Notes: generated by a model not told the origin, from the sequence alone. DNA of 64,000 bases from Symsagittifera roscoffensis (GCF_963678635.1 NC_087062.1:64205253-64269252), one strand, 5' to 3'. Shown: positions 1-12,002, counted from the stretch's first letter. Numbers and translations are program-made.

Positions 1-349
1 CAGTTAATTTTCCGGGTTTTTTCAATACTATTTTGTAAATTCGAAAATGCCAATTTCCCAGATTTTTTTGGCCTCTACTGTGAATTGTGAATTTTGATGT
101 GGTAAGTCTGCTGCCCGTAGCACCTCTTCTGAATCACCATTCACTGTTCTCACTACAACTTCAACGCAACGGAGGAAGAACGTAGCGTGCTGAACACTCA
201 TATTTTCTCCCTGCATTTGCATTTTCTACAGTACCATTCGGTTTCAGTTATAATACGATGCTCAATATCTTCTACAGTACCCATATCTTCTACTCGCGAT
301 GCATTTGCTCAGTACCATTCGGTGTCAGTTATATTCCGATACTCAACAT
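1..349. repeat. Array spacer (head part), first unit
   Basis: Non-coding part of the repeated unit that precedes the LTR-like piece. It holds two direct copies of about 40 bp starting CAGTACCATTCGGT (near 229 and 310), the second abutting the LTR start. The same spacer recurs at about 7190, 11115, 13698 and 20887. No open frame here is supported; the short frames are chance. Confidence 0.7.
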
Positions 350-985
350 TGTGCCATTCCGCCGGATTGACACCGCCGAAACCTCCGACGAGTAAGAAAA
401 AGAGTATTAACGTTGTTAATGACGAATTAAGCACAAAAAGGAGGGTCGGAAAATTCTGGAAGAAAATTTTCAAAAAATTGAATGGCGGCGGATCATTTCT
501 GGGAAACACAGAAAATGGCCATATTTGGCAGAAAAGTGAATAAAACGAACACCCGAATTAACAAGTGAGAAACCGTCAAGAAAAACGTAAGAAAAGTAAG
601 AAGTCTCTTATCGTGACGTTCACGCACAATAAGACGTATAGCGGGAGCCAACAAGAAAAAAGGAGGCTTCAGTGGGAGAGCCAGAAGGGTCAGTACATTC
701 CCGTGCCACAAATTGGAAGAAGTAACAATGTACTTTCACGAAGAAAACAGAATCGGACGCCTGGCGCCCAGAGACTGTCGTATATTGAAAGACTATTACA
801 AACTAATTTTTTAGCTACCCTGATGTCCTAAACATTTGAATTAACACCGTTATTTTTTGTTATTTTAGAATATGAGTAGCTAGGAATAGGAAAGAGTCAA
901 TCCATCTCCAATAGATTTATTATATAACTGTCACTAAAAACTTAGTAAAATAGGATAAAAAGGATTGCTGGTGAATGCCGAGTTA
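350..985 (+). repeat. LTR remnant of the element-2 family
   Basis: Starts TGTGCCATTCCGCC, matching the start of the 5' LTR of element 2 at 54605, and stays alignable with that LTR through the CCAAT/TATA-like segment (near 915-935). The last roughly 280 bp of a complete LTR, including the CA end, are missing; instead the sequence passes into a + strand ORF3 fragment. Confidence 0.75.
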
Positions 986-1013
986 TTCTAACACGCAAGG
1001 GATCTGACCGTAC

Positions 1014-1576
1014 CGGTGCGGTCGGACTCGGGCATGGACGTGCGGCAAGGCCACACGGAACCTGGGCCGAGACCAGACCCGAACGATGATGAACATATGA
1101 ATCAGGACGACGATCATATGGAGGGAAAGGGAGGCAAGTCAAATGGATTGGACCTAGGAGCGTTGGAGAGAGACTTGCTGGATTACCAGTTCAGTAAAGA
1201 CGGCGACGGGGAAGTCGATGGAAATCTATTGCTGATGACACCATTGTCTTTCAGGTCCCCTACGAGGGAGGCGCCGGCCAGCTTATCCCCAGTGGAACCA
1301 ATAGGTCTGGCAATGGACTACCGGAGTAGGGACATACAGAAACTGCTCCAAGAATCACTAAGGAGGAGAAGAATTGACGAGACCATGAGGGTATCCTTCC
1401 TGTGCACATTACCTGAAGAGGAGTGGGAGAGATACCAGAGTGAGCTTGAACGTAAGGCAGCAGTGACCTGGAACCGAGTGACCTTCATGGAAAGGATATG
1501 GGACGTGATACGCAGGTACGGGACGCAGTCCGTAATGAAGGTGGGGTTGGACCAAACCATCATGCGCGAGGTTCAA
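1014..1576 (+). pseudogene. ORF3 fragment, sense to LTR
   Basis: Translates to a protein like ORF3 of element 1 around residues 1690-1851. Shared landmarks are an Arg-run after a Ser-Leu/Pro step, the TLPEEEWE motif and the YGTQS...GLNQ...MREV end. It has no own start or 3' end and is fused at 1577 to CTGGGTGGG, a piece that in an intact element is the 3' half of the primer binding site. An open frame continues to 1639 but the tail is chance coding. Confidence 0.8.
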
Positions 1577-1615
1577 CTGGGTGGGACTGGTAAAGGCATA
1601 AGATCATCATTATCA

Positions 1616-4535
1616 AGTTCGATATCCCGATGCCACTAGCAGGGGCTCAATTTCCAGCATCAATTGGTGCGTCTCATTTTTTTCGTCTATCGTAGGAAAA
1701 TTACTCGACATTATTCCCTTCGCCTTCTTCATCTGGAACTCACTGAGGTTCCCTTCACCCCACTTTACAAAGTGTCTCCCACTATTTCTTCCAACTCATC
1801 CCCAGACCTCTCCGGGACTGCCCGGAGGATCTTCCTCAACAATTCACGGGTTCCCTCTGACATCCTCGACAGTCGCACGCACTTGGGCACCGAGAACAGC
1901 TGGTTAATCAATCGGTGTTGTGTTCTTCCATCTACAACCATCATGTGCGTCGGGTAATTGCTATTACAGTATGGTACCGCGCTAGATCCCACCAGATACT
2001 TCGAACCGGCTGTCTCATGATATCCCATGCTGTGCTTCAAATTCGTCTCATTTTCATGAGCCTCCCGCCAGCTTCCATATTTCAGCCCCGTTTGTGATGC
2101 TCCAGGAAACACTTCCACACTCAAGGACGTGACCTGCTCATGGGCACGCTCCAGGCGTTCCATGGACTCAATCGAGGTGACCATGCTACAGAATCCTGAG
2201 GCGGTCAGCAAATTCACCTCCGTCACTCCATGGCAATCCGCAACCAAAGACATATCAATTTTCTCTGACATACTCTATCGTCCATACAATTTGGCTAGCT
2301 GGCAATGCTGTTCACTCAACGTTTTCAGGCAGTGACTGTTCCCACACACGTGCCCTTCCATTCGACACCTGGAAGCTAAGCAGGCACCCTCTTTCATCCA
2401 ATCACTTGGAGAGTTCCCCTCGGAAAGCTCGGTGGGTTGTTTGTCATCGAGCCTCGTTATTTTCAGAGCCAATAGATGATGTATAATAGCTAGGTCGTGC
2501 AGGCTCTCATCGTCGTTCTCCTCCAGCTCAACTTCAGCTGTGAGGTCCCATATCAGGTGTTCCGGATTTTGGCACCATGATTCGTTCGGATTTGGGCACC
2601 ATGAAGGCTTCATAAGATCCCACATCGCCACTAAGCTGGTCTTCAGTGGACCGCCCAAGAACCACACTCGAGCTGGGGAATCGAAGGTTCAATCACTCGT
2701 TCCTCCAGGATTACTCCCAACTGTAACTGTTCAGACATTACTGTCCCCATTTCTCGCACTCTTTCCACCCAGAAATTGAGGATTACTGCTTGCTCATAGT
2801 CAAAGTATCCCTCCCTCGCTTCCTCGTTAACGAATGGATTCTAAGCCGTTCCTGGTGCACCCGACACGTATTGAAAGGACTTCCGCTTCCCTAGCGTCGC
2901 GTTACTCCTTCAGACTCCTGATTCCTTCTAACAATTCCCTCGTCACGCTAACTCCCTTTGGAACATCGCCTGACTTCCTCCAACCTCCAGTAGCTATCCA
3001 TATCATTCGGTTCTTTCGTCGGGATCTGCAGTGGCATGTCTTAATAGAGTTCCAACAGGGCCCTCAATAAGACTTCTTCACGCTTGATTGACCTCTGCCG
3101 AATCGTCTTTATACATTCTTCTAGCACCGGAGTGGGGATACGATCCACCAAGAACTTCACAAAGAAAATTGCGTCCTTTTTTTGCACACGGTATCGCAGA
3201 ATCGTCCCTGGCGATCAGCACTCTCAATGCTCCCATCAATTCTAACTGTTTCTCTCTAGATCTCGTCTCAATGGTGGCTTCATGCTCCCGTCTTCTTATT
3301 CCGACAAGGCACCACACGAACCTAAATATCAGGACTGTCCTGACGCAGGGGTTGGCTAAGTACGCCTTCACAGATGAGTGAGTACGCATGGTTTCGTCGA
3401 AAAACTTTTGCAGGGTCGCCGTGCAGGAAGTTTTACTCAGAAGCTCTGATTTGTGGTAGACTAGCTGGGGGCTCCTTAGTGGGAGACATAAAAGATGATG
3501 GTGTCATCATTACTAGTGTTTTATTTGCTCCACCGCCTTCTGTTTCATTGAAATCATATTCCAGCAGATCCCTCTCCTGAGCATCCAGTCAAATTTGCTC
3601 ATTCTGTTGCTCTTCCTTCCATGGGGTCATCTTCTCCATGATTCTCTTTATTCGCATCTCCTCCATTGTCTGGCCGTGGTCGCGGTCCAGAGGGGCCTTG
3701 GCGCATGTCAACTCCTGCATCCGTCCGAGCCGGTATCGCCAGGTCACCCGCATGATAAAACACTTGGTCATTCATCGCAATTTCCACGGCGCCACTTCCT
3801 CTATCGTCAGATAGGTGCCTCCTCCGGTTTCCTTGCTCACCTCCATCATCAGCCTAGCTCACCTCCTTGCTCACCTCCATCATCAGCCTCCACTTCCACC
3901 CAGAATTGTCGTCAGCTGGAGTATACACGTCATTCGAGTGGCCTGCAGAGACCTTTGTCTTCCTTGATGGTATGGCTTTGATCTTCTTTCTGCTCCATAA
4001 CCCCGGAAATGTAAAATTGAAGACATGTGAAGCTGCAGTATTCCAGCGGATGAAGCGCGGCTCCATCCCCTCGCTCCACTTGATCATTTTCTCTTCTACA
4101 TCCTGCGCAGCTTCAATCCTGGGTGCCAGAACTGGTCTGTTTACTCCCAACAACAACCGCCTAATGCAAGGATACAGTGGACATCTGTTCGGCAGTGGAT
4201 TGATACCAGCGAGCTATGCGTCCTGGTTCTACCTCAAGTAAGCGTAGGTCTCCGGCCAGGCCGGGATCTTCACTGCGTCTGTGGTTCCTCTAATGATGGG
4301 TCGCAGCTTCCAAAGCTTGGGGTCGAACTGTACATTGGCGAGGTCCTCGCCTCCAATCCGACATTCGAAGCCGTTGTTCAGATTCATTAACACTCAGCCA
4401 GGTTCGGATGTTTTCCCGAACAGTCGGTCGTCACTAGCCAGTCTTCTCAGCTCCTTTTGTTCTATCCAACTTAGCACAGAGCAGTCCACCATTGACACTA
4501 GGTTCACATACAGAACTGAATGTCTGTACGCCTCC
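1616..4535 (-). pseudogene. ORF3 remnant with internal deletions
   Basis: On the minus strand this reads backwards through ORF3-like sequence. From left to right: residues about 2720-2504 (1616-2271, frameshifted near 1765), 2497-2377 (2275-2667), 2370-2255 (2680-3060, several stops), 2240-2130 (3078-3450), then a jump to about 1755-1670 (3470-3840), 1625-1521 (3842-4156) and 1520-1395 (4157-4535). The Cys/His cluster CLASRC...HVCGNSHC is preserved in the second piece. Stops, frameshifts and the missing segment between residues about 2110 and 1757 make it a dead copy. Confidence 0.85.
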
Positions 4536-4536
4536 A

Positions 4537-5366
4537 CAATTGGTGCGTCTCATCTTTTTCGTCTATCGTAGTAAAATCACTCGACCTTATTCCCTTCGCC
4601 TTCTTCTTCTGGAACTCACTGAGGTTCCCTTCACCCCACTTTACAAAGTGTCTTCCACTATTTCTTCCAACTCATCCCCAGACCTCTCCGGGACTGCCCG
4701 GAGGATCTTCCAGGATTACTCCCAACTGTAACTGTTCAGACATTACTGTCCCCATTTCTCGCACTCTTTCCTCCCAGAAATTGAGGATTACTGCTTGCTC
4801 ATAGTCAAAGAATCCCTCCCTCGCTTCCTCGTTAACGAATGGATTCTAAGCCGTTCCTGGGACACCCGACACGTATTGAAAGGACTTACGCTTCCCTAGC
4901 GTCGCGTTACTCCTTCAGACTCCTGATTCCTTCTAACAATTCCCTCGTCAACCCTAACTCCCTTTGGAACATCGCCTGACTTCCTCCAACCTCCAGTAGC
5001 TATCCATATCTGCGTGCCCATGAACAACACTCGCATTACTCGTCAATCCTTCTTCTTCGAGGGGATTCATTGAGTAGCTTGGACTCGCCCTTCCTCTGAC
5101 ATGCTTCAACCAGGGACATAGACTCCACGGGTGACAGACTAGCTGGTGGCTTTTTAGTGGGAGACATAAAAGATGATGGTGTCATCAAAACTAGTGTTTC
5201 ATTTGCTCCACCGCCTTCTGTTTCATTGAAATCATATTCCAGCAGATCCCTTTCCAGAGCATCCAGTCAAATTTGCTCATTCTGTCGCTCTTTCCTTCCA
5301 TGAGGTCATCTTCTCCTTGATTCTCTTTATTCGCATCTCCTCCATTGTCTGGTCGTGGTCGCGTAG
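4537..5366 (-). pseudogene. Second, shorter ORF3 remnant fused in the same unit
   Basis: At 4537 the minus-strand reading jumps from ORF3 residue about 1395 back to about 2710, so a second deletion derivative begins. It holds residues about 2710-2655, then about 2360-2255 (from 4711), then about 1800-1680 (from 5020). It ends at a junction with an LTR 3' piece. This looks like two deleted copies joined by recombination. Confidence 0.75.
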
Positions 5367-5524
5367 GAGTAGCTAGGAACATGAGTAGCTAGGAATAGGA
5401 AAGGGTCAATCCATCTCCAATGGGTTTAGTATATAACTGTCACTAAAAATCTAGTAAAATAGGATAAAAATGATTGCTGGTGAATGACGAGTTATTCTAA
5501 CAGGCAAGAGATCTGACCGTACAG
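5367..5524 (+). repeat. Short LTR piece
   Basis: Contains GAGTAGCTAGGAA twice in a row followed by the CCAAT/TATA-like segment and the same sequence that leads into the + strand ORF3 fragment in other units. The first roughly 500 bp of the LTR remnant and the spacer are missing, so this sub-unit is a truncated copy. Confidence 0.65.
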
Positions 5525-5684
5525 GTGCGGCCGGACTCGGGCATGGACATGCGGCAAGGCCCCTCGGGACCTGGGCCGAGACCAGACACGAACGATGATG
5601 AACAAATGGATCAGGACGACGATCATATGGAGGGAAAGGGAGGCAAGTCACATGGATTGGACCTAGGAGCGTTGAAATCATATC
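5525..5684 (+). pseudogene. Short sense ORF3 fragment
   Basis: Same start as the + fragments at 1014 and 8166 (acidic, Asp-rich segment), but cut after the motif LDLGAL. At 5685 it joins directly to the minus-strand version of almost the same ORF3 position, so the junction is a fold-back with essentially no spacer. Confidence 0.75.
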
Positions 5685-6822
5685 CCAGCAGATCCCTTTC
5701 CAGAGCATCCAGTCAAATTTGCTCATTTGGTCGCTCTTCCCTTCCATGGGGTCATCTTCTCCATGATTCTTTTTATTCGCATCTCCTCCATTGTCTGGTC
5801 TTGGTCCCGGTCCAGAGGGGCCTTGGCGCATGTCAACTCCTGCATCCGTCCGAGCCGGTATCGGCAGGTCACCCCCGCATGATAAATTTCTTGGTCTTTG
5901 ATCACAATTTCATCAGGTTCCTCACCATGCGGCGCCACTTCCTCTATCGTCAGATAGATGCCTCCTCCGGTTTCCTTGTTCACCTCCATCATCAGCCTAG
6001 CTCACTTCCTTGCTCACCTCCATCATCAGCCTCCACTTCCACCCAGACTTGTCGTCAGCTGGAGTATATAGTCGTCATTCGAGTGGCCTGCAGAGACCTT
6101 TGTCTTCCTTGATGGTATGGCTTTGATCTTCTTTCTGCTCCATAAGTCCGGAAAGGTAAAATTGAAGACATGTAAAGCTGCAGTATTCCAGTGGATGAAG
6201 CGCGGCTCCATCCCCTCGCCACACGTGATCATTTTCTCTTCTACATCCTGCGCAGCTTCGATCCTGGGTGCCAGAAATGGTCTGTTTACACCCAACAGCG
6301 ACCTCCTAATGCAAGGATACAGTGGACATCTGTTTGGCAGTGGATTGATACCCGCCAGCCATGCGTCCTGGTTCTACCTCAAGTAAACGTAGGTCTCCGG
6401 CCAGGCCGGGATCTTCACTGCGTCTGTGGTTCCTCTGATGATGGGTCGCAGCTTCCAAAGCTTGGGGTCGAACTGTACATTGGCAAGGTCCTCGCCTCCC
6501 ATCCGACATTCGAAGCTGTTGTTCAGGTCCATCAACACTCAGCCAGGTTCAGATGTTTTCCCGAACAATCGGTCGCCACTCGCCAGTCTTCTCAGCTCCC
6601 CTTGTTCTATCCAACTTAGCACAGAGCAGTCCACCACTGACACAAGGTTCACATACAGAACTGAATGTCTGTACGCCTCCACTCGTATGTCGGGAACTGT
6701 AGGTCCATACACCACAGTCAGAAATTCTCTCAATCCGAAGATCAGCGCGAGTGGATCGATCGTCATCATTAGAGCCAAGTCGGTCAACAAGGGCATTCCC
6801 CCGCATTTCTTCACTTCGGTCT
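5685..6822 (-). pseudogene. ORF3 remnant, residues about 1740-1349
   Basis: Minus-strand ORF3-like sequence: residues about 1740-1670 (5685-5995), 1625-1521 (5995-6300), 1520-1349 (6300-6822). Recognisable landmarks are GVNRPFLAPRIEA, VEAYRHSVLYVNLVS and GGMPLLTDLAL. It shares with every other unit a small direct duplication of about 28 bp near 5990-6030 (CACCTCCATCATCAGCCT repeated), which marks common descent. Confidence 0.8.
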
Positions 6823-7534
6823 TACTTGAGATTGGCTATTTTGAGATTGGCTCTCCTGTCAAACTTTTTTTGACAAAAAAATAAACAAATCCTGGAGCGA
6901 AAGTAAGGTTTCAAAAATTGCAAACCGGCGCATTTTTTAAGAAAGGAAATAAATTGCTGGCGAAGAACTATAAACCAGTAAAACTTACATCAATATGGGC
7001 AAAATTCCATAACACTTTCTAATAAAATGACTACACTTTTGTTTTATGAACGTATATAAGGGACTCATACGGCCTCATCTTGATTTTTGTAACCAAGCTG
7101 GTTATCTGAGACTCAAGATATTTCAAAAATTCTAACTTCTAAAATTTCAAATGGTATCTGTATCTGTTGGTTCTTGATACCATTCACAGTTATTTTCCGG
7201 GTTTTGTCAATACTATTTTGTAAAATCGAAAATGCCCATTTCCCAGATGTCTTTGGCCTCTACTGTGAATTGTGAATTTTGATGTGGTAAGTTTGCTGCC
7301 CGTAGCACTTACTCAGAATCACCGTTCACTGTTCTCACTGTAACTTCAACACAACGGAGGAAAAACGTAGCGTGCTGAACACTCATATTTTCTCCCTGCA
7401 TTTGCATTTTCTACAGTACCATTCGGTTTCAGTTATATTACGATACTCAACATCTTCTACAGTACCATTATCTTCTACTCGCGATGCATTTGCTCAGTAC
7501 CATTCGGTGTCAGTTATATTCCGATACTCAACAT
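6823..7534. repeat. Array spacer (tail plus head)
   Basis: Non-coding segment between the end of the antisense ORF3 remnant and the next LTR-like piece. It contains a 7-bp stem TGTCAAA/TTTGACA with a CTTTT loop (6857-6875) followed by an A run, and a 9-bp stem AATGGTATC/GATACCATT with a 17-nt loop (7150-7184) right at the point where the unit text restarts. Both hairpins recur at the other unit boundaries. Confidence 0.7.
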
Positions 7535-8165
7535 TGTGCCATTCCGCCGGATTGACACCGCTGAAACCTCCGATGAGTAAGAAAAAGAGTATTAACGTTG
7601 TTAATGACGAATTAAGCACCAAAAGGAGGGTCGGAACATTCTGGAAGAAAATTTTCAAAAATTCGGGAAACACAGAAAATGGCCATTTTGGCAGAAAAGG
7701 TGAACAAAACAGAACACCCGAATTAACAAGTGAGAAACCGTCAGGAAAAACGTAAGAAAAGTAAGAAGTCTCTTATCGTGACGTTCACGCACAATATGAC
7801 GTAAAGCGGGAGCCAATCAGAAGAAAGGAGGCTTCAGTGGGAGAGCCGGAAGGATCAGTACATTCCCGTGCCACAAATTGGAAGAAGTAACAACGTACTT
7901 TCACGAAGAAAACAAAATCGGACGCCCGGCGCCCAGAGACTGTCGTATGTTGAAAGACTATTATAAACTAAATTTTTAGCCACTCCGATGTCCTAAACAT
8001 TTGAATTAACACTGATATTTTTTGTTATTTTAGAATATGAGTAGCTAGGAATAAGAAAGTGTCAATCCATCTCCAATGGATTTAGTATATAACTGTCACT
8101 AAAAACTTAGTAAAATAGGATAAAAAGGATTGCTGGTGAATTACGAGTTATTCTAACACGCAGGG
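7535..8165 (+). repeat. LTR remnant, second unit
   Basis: Begins TGTGCCATTCCG and follows the element-2 LTR up to the segment TCTCCAATGG...TATATAAC (about 8069-8095), then loses similarity. The true LTR 3' end and primer binding site are replaced by an ORF3 fragment. Confidence 0.75.
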
Positions 8166-8741
8166 GATCTGACCGTACCGGTGCGGCCAGACTCGGGCAT
8201 GGACATGCGGCAAGGCCCCTCGGGACCTGGGCCGAGACCAGACACGAACGATGATGAACAAATGGATGAGGACGACGATCACATGGAGGGAAAGGGAGGC
8301 AAGTCACATGGATTGGACCTAGGAGCGTTGGAGAGAGACTTGCTGGAATACCAGTTCAGTAAAGACGACGACGGGGAAGTCGATGGAAATATATTGCTGA
8401 TGACATCATTGTCTTTCATGTCCCCTACGAGGGAGGCGCCGGCCAGCTTATCCCCAGTGGATCCAATAGGTCTGGCAATGGACTACCGGAGTACGGACAT
8501 ACAGAAACTGCTCCATGAATCACTAAGGAGGAGAAGAATTGACGAGACCATGAGGTTATCCTTCCTGAGCACATTACCTGAGGAGGAGTGGGAGAGATAC
8601 CAGAGTGAGCTTGAACGTAAGGCAGGAGTGACCTGGAACCCAGTGACTTTCATGGAAAGGATATGGGACGTGATACGCAGGTACGGGACGCAGTCCGTAA
8701 TGAAGGTGGGGTTGAACCAACCCATCATGCGCGAGGTTCAA
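8166..8741 (+). pseudogene. Sense ORF3 fragment, longest open copy
   Basis: Equivalent of the fragment at 1014, matching ORF3 residues about 1690-1851, and open throughout. The open frame runs on to 8900 through the retroelement leader, but only the part before 8742 is ORF3-like. No stop separates the two, so a 239-codon chimeric frame exists; nothing suggests it is used. Confidence 0.8.
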
Positions 8742-9525
8742 CTGGGTGGGACTGGTAAAGGCATAAGATCATCATTATCAGCAAACGTTTTAGCGACAAA
8801 CCCTCCGCTCAGGGCGTATGCCCAAGGTAGAGGCCTTAATGTCCTGTATTGTACTAGGGGAGGGTACCGACCCTCCACCTGGTACTATTTAGCTTTTTGA
8901 CTTATTTAGGACCAAATATTCCGGGGGCGGAGGGTTGGGCGGGAAGTCTAGAGCCCGCTTAATCCAAGACCCTGGGACCAAAAACAATTAAAGAGAAAGC
9001 GTAAAACCGAAGAAAAACAGTGTATAACTACAAAAAAACCAAAAACCAATTTACTTGAGAACCAAAAAAAAACAAAAAAAAAACAGTTAAAAATCCAAAA
9101 ATGACCAAAAACACTAAAAAAGTGTAAAATGAAAATTTATATATTATTTCCGGACGGGAAGTTATCTGACCTTCCTATTGTTGTTGTTTCAGATTGATTT
9201 AGATCATTTCTGATTGAAAGATCGATGTTTTGGTGGTGGGTAAGGTACCCTCCCTTGAGTGTTGTTTGAGTATTTAAGCACGTTATGGATAAATTTGCCG
9301 GTGACCGGAGGGTAGAGCGGCAAGCTGACAGACGTGTTCCAGACTCAAGCGAGGGCATCAAGGACAACATCCAAAACGGCTGTTGGGTTTCGTTGACACA
9401 ATTTTAGTATCTTTCGGGTACGATTTCCTTAAGACTTAAGTGGTGGGGGCACAGTTGGCTCGGTCCATCGATTGCGAATTTCCGAGTTAAGGGTCTTATT
9501 TTGGATTTTTTGGTGCAAAAATTTA
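8742..9525 (+). repeat. Fragment of a retroelement 5' leader
   Basis: Matches the leader of element 2 from about 55509 to 56310: CTGGGTGGG.CTG.TAAAGGCAT, then the GGGGGCGGAGGGTTGGG-like stretch, the A-rich block (about 8970-9120) and the segment ending TTTTGGTGCAAA. It starts inside what should be the primer binding site and ends where an inverted ORF3 fragment begins. Confidence 0.85.
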
Positions 9526-10096
9526 AGTTCATACTAGGTTTGCTCTCTTGGGGTACCAAAACAACTGCGCCAGGCAGTGAAACGGGTACTCCCCATGAGT
9601 CAACAGGATATTTCTCCAAGTTCGATATCCCGATGCCACTAGCAGGGGCTCAACTTCCATCATCGTTTGGTGCGTCTCATCTTTTTCGTCTATCGTAGTA
9701 AAATCACTCGACATTATTCCCTTCGCCTTCTTCTTCTGGAACTCACTGAGGTTCCCTTCACCCCACTTTACAAAATCTTCTCGCACTATTTCTTCCAACT
9801 CATCCCTAGGCCTCTCTGGGACTGCCCGGAGGATCTTCCTCAACAATTCACGGGATCCCTCTGACATCCTCGACAGTCGCACGCACTTGGGCACCGAGAA
9901 CAGCTGGTAATCAATCGGTGTTGTGTTCTTGTATCTACAACCATCATGTGCGTCGGGTAATTGCTATTACAGTATAGTACCGCACTAGATCCCACCAGAT
10001 ACTCCGAACAGGCTGTCTCGTGATATCCCATGCTGTGTTTCAAATTCGTCTCATTTTCAGGAGCCTCCCGCCAGCTTCCATATTTCAGCCCAGTTT
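9526..10096 (-). pseudogene. ORF3 remnant, residues about 2749-2570
   Basis: Minus-strand ORF3-like sequence with landmarks WYPKRANL, MMEVEPLL and SVPKCVRLSRMSE turned into PKCVRLSRMSE; frameshift near 9900. It is the most C-terminal ORF3 portion found in the array. The last roughly 230 residues of ORF3 are never seen in the array. Confidence 0.8.
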
Positions 10097-10745
10097 GCCA
10101 GCTTTCACCATTTTCCCTCGCTCCATTTGATCATTTTCTCTTCTACATCCTGCGCAGCTTTGATCCTGGGTGCCAGAAATGGTCTGTTTACACCCAACAG
10201 CGACCTCCTAATGCATGGATACGGTGGAAATCTGTTTGGCAGTGGATTGATACCCTCCAGCCATACGTCCTGGTTCTACCTCAAGTAAGCGTAGGTCTCC
10301 GGCCAGGCCGGGATCTTCACTGCGCCTGTGGCTCCTCTGATGATGGGTCGCAGCTTCCAAAGCTAGAGGTCGAACTGTACATTGGCAAGGTCCTCGCCTC
10401 CCATCCGACATTCGAAGCTGTTGTTCAGGTCCTTTATCACCCAGCCAGGTTCGGATGTTTTTTCCGAACAGTCGGTCGTCACTCGCCAGTCTTCTCAGCT
10501 CCCTTTGTTCTATCCAACTTAGCACAGTCCAGTCCACCACTGACACAAGGTTCACATACAGAACTGAAGATCTGTACGACTCCACTCGTATGTCGGGAAC
10601 TGTAGGTCTATACACTGTACCACTCTAGGTCCATACTCCACAGTCACAAATTCTCTCAATCTGAAGATCAGCGCGAGTGGATCGATCCGCATCATTAGAG
10701 CCAAGTCGGTCAACATGGGCATTCCCCCACATTTTTTCACATCGC
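10097..10745 (-). pseudogene. ORF3 remnant, residues about 1545-1349
   Basis: Joined to the previous piece by a deletion of about 1000 ORF3 codons. Landmarks VESYRSSVLYVNLVS and GGMPMLTDLAL. This deletion is what separates copy 1 from copy 2 of the large direct repeat, because the corresponding unit in copy 2 keeps the intervening sequence. Confidence 0.8.
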
Positions 10746-11464
10746 TTTTATTTGAGATTAGCTTTTTTTGAGATTGGCTCTCCGGTCAAACTTTTTTTGA
10801 CAAAAAAAAACAAACAAATCCTGGAGCGAAAGTAAGGTTCCAAAAATTGCAAACCGGCGCATTTTTTAAGAAAGAAAAAAAATTGCTGCCGAAGAACTAT
10901 AGACCAGTAAAACTTATATCATTGTAGTTGAAATTCCATAACAATTTCTAATAATATGACTACACTTTTGTTTTCTGAACGTATATAGGAGACTCATACG
11001 GCCTCATCTTGATTTTTGTACCCAAGCTGGTTATCTGAGACTCAAGATATTTTAGAAATTCGAACTTCTAAAATTTCAAATGGTATCTGTATATGATGGT
11101 TCTTGATACCATTCACAGTTAATTTTCCGGGTTTTGTCAATACTATTTTGTAAATTCGAAAATGCCAATTTCCCAGATTTTTTTGGCCTCTACTGTGAAT
11201 TGTGAATTTTGATGTGGTAAGTCTGCTGCCCGTAGCACCTCTTCAGAATCACCATTCACTGTTCTCACTACAACTTCAACGCAACGGAGGAAGAACGTAG
11301 CGTGCTGAACACTGATATTTTCTCCCTGCATTTGCATTTTCTACAGTACCATTCGGTTTCAGTTATAATACTATACCCAATATCTTCTACAGTACCCATA
11401 TCTTCTACTCGCGATGCATTTGCTCAGTACCATTCGGTGTCAGTTATATTCCGATACTCAACAT
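10746..11464. repeat. Array spacer (tail plus head)
   Basis: Third occurrence of the unit spacer, with the TGACAAAAAAA hairpin region near 10790-10805 and the AATGGTATC/GATACCATT hairpin just before 11115. No gene seen. Confidence 0.65.
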
Positions 11465-11975
11465 TGTGCCATTCCGCCGGATTGACACCGCCGAAACCTC
11501 CGACGAGTAAGAAAAAGAGTATTAACGTTGTTAATGACGAATTAAGCACAAAAAGGAGGGTCGGAAAATTCTGGAAGAAAATTTTCAAAAATTCGAATGG
11601 CGGCGGATCATTTCTGGGAAACATAGAAAAAGGCCATATTTGGCAGAAAAGTGAATAAAACGAACACCCGAATTAACAAGTGAGAAACCGTCAAGAAAAA
11701 CGTAAGAAAAGTAAGAAGTCTCTTATCGTGACGTTCACGCACAATAAGACGTATGGCGGGAGCCAACAAGAAAAAGGAGGCTTCAGTGGGAGAGCCAGAA
11801 GGGTCAGTACATTCCCGTGCCACAAATTGGAAGAAGTAACATTGTACTTTCACGAAGAAAACAGAATCGGACGCCCGGCGCCCAGAGACTGTCGTATGTT
11901 GAAAGACTATTTTAAACTAATTTTTTAGCTACTCTGATGTCCTAAACATTTGAATTAACACCGATATTTTTTGTT
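11465..11975 (+). repeat. LTR remnant, third unit
   Basis: Begins TGTGCCATTCCG and is nearly identical to the remnant at 350 until about 11975. It then jumps into an antisense ORF3 remnant, so here the promoter-like CCAAT/TATA segment and the sense ORF3 fragment are both absent. Confidence 0.7.
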
Positions 11976-12002
11976 AATGAATTTACATCGATATATTTTT
12001 TT

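Larger units (their letters stand above)
1..10097. repeat. Large direct repeat, copy 1
   Basis: This block recurs at 13698-23796 with only about ten differences noticed by eye in roughly 10 kb, mostly single substitutions and one-base changes in T or A runs. The right edge is where the two copies diverge inside an ORF3 remnant: copy 1 jumps to a different ORF3 segment after the shared text CAGCCCAGTTTG, while copy 2 continues collinearly. The left edge may lie outside the window. It contains two complete array units and part of a third. Confidence 0.95.

Noticed and set aside
8181-8900. 239-codon + frame as a functional small gene
   Set aside because: It is an ORF3 fragment without start or end, fused to untranslated leader; the open tail is chance.
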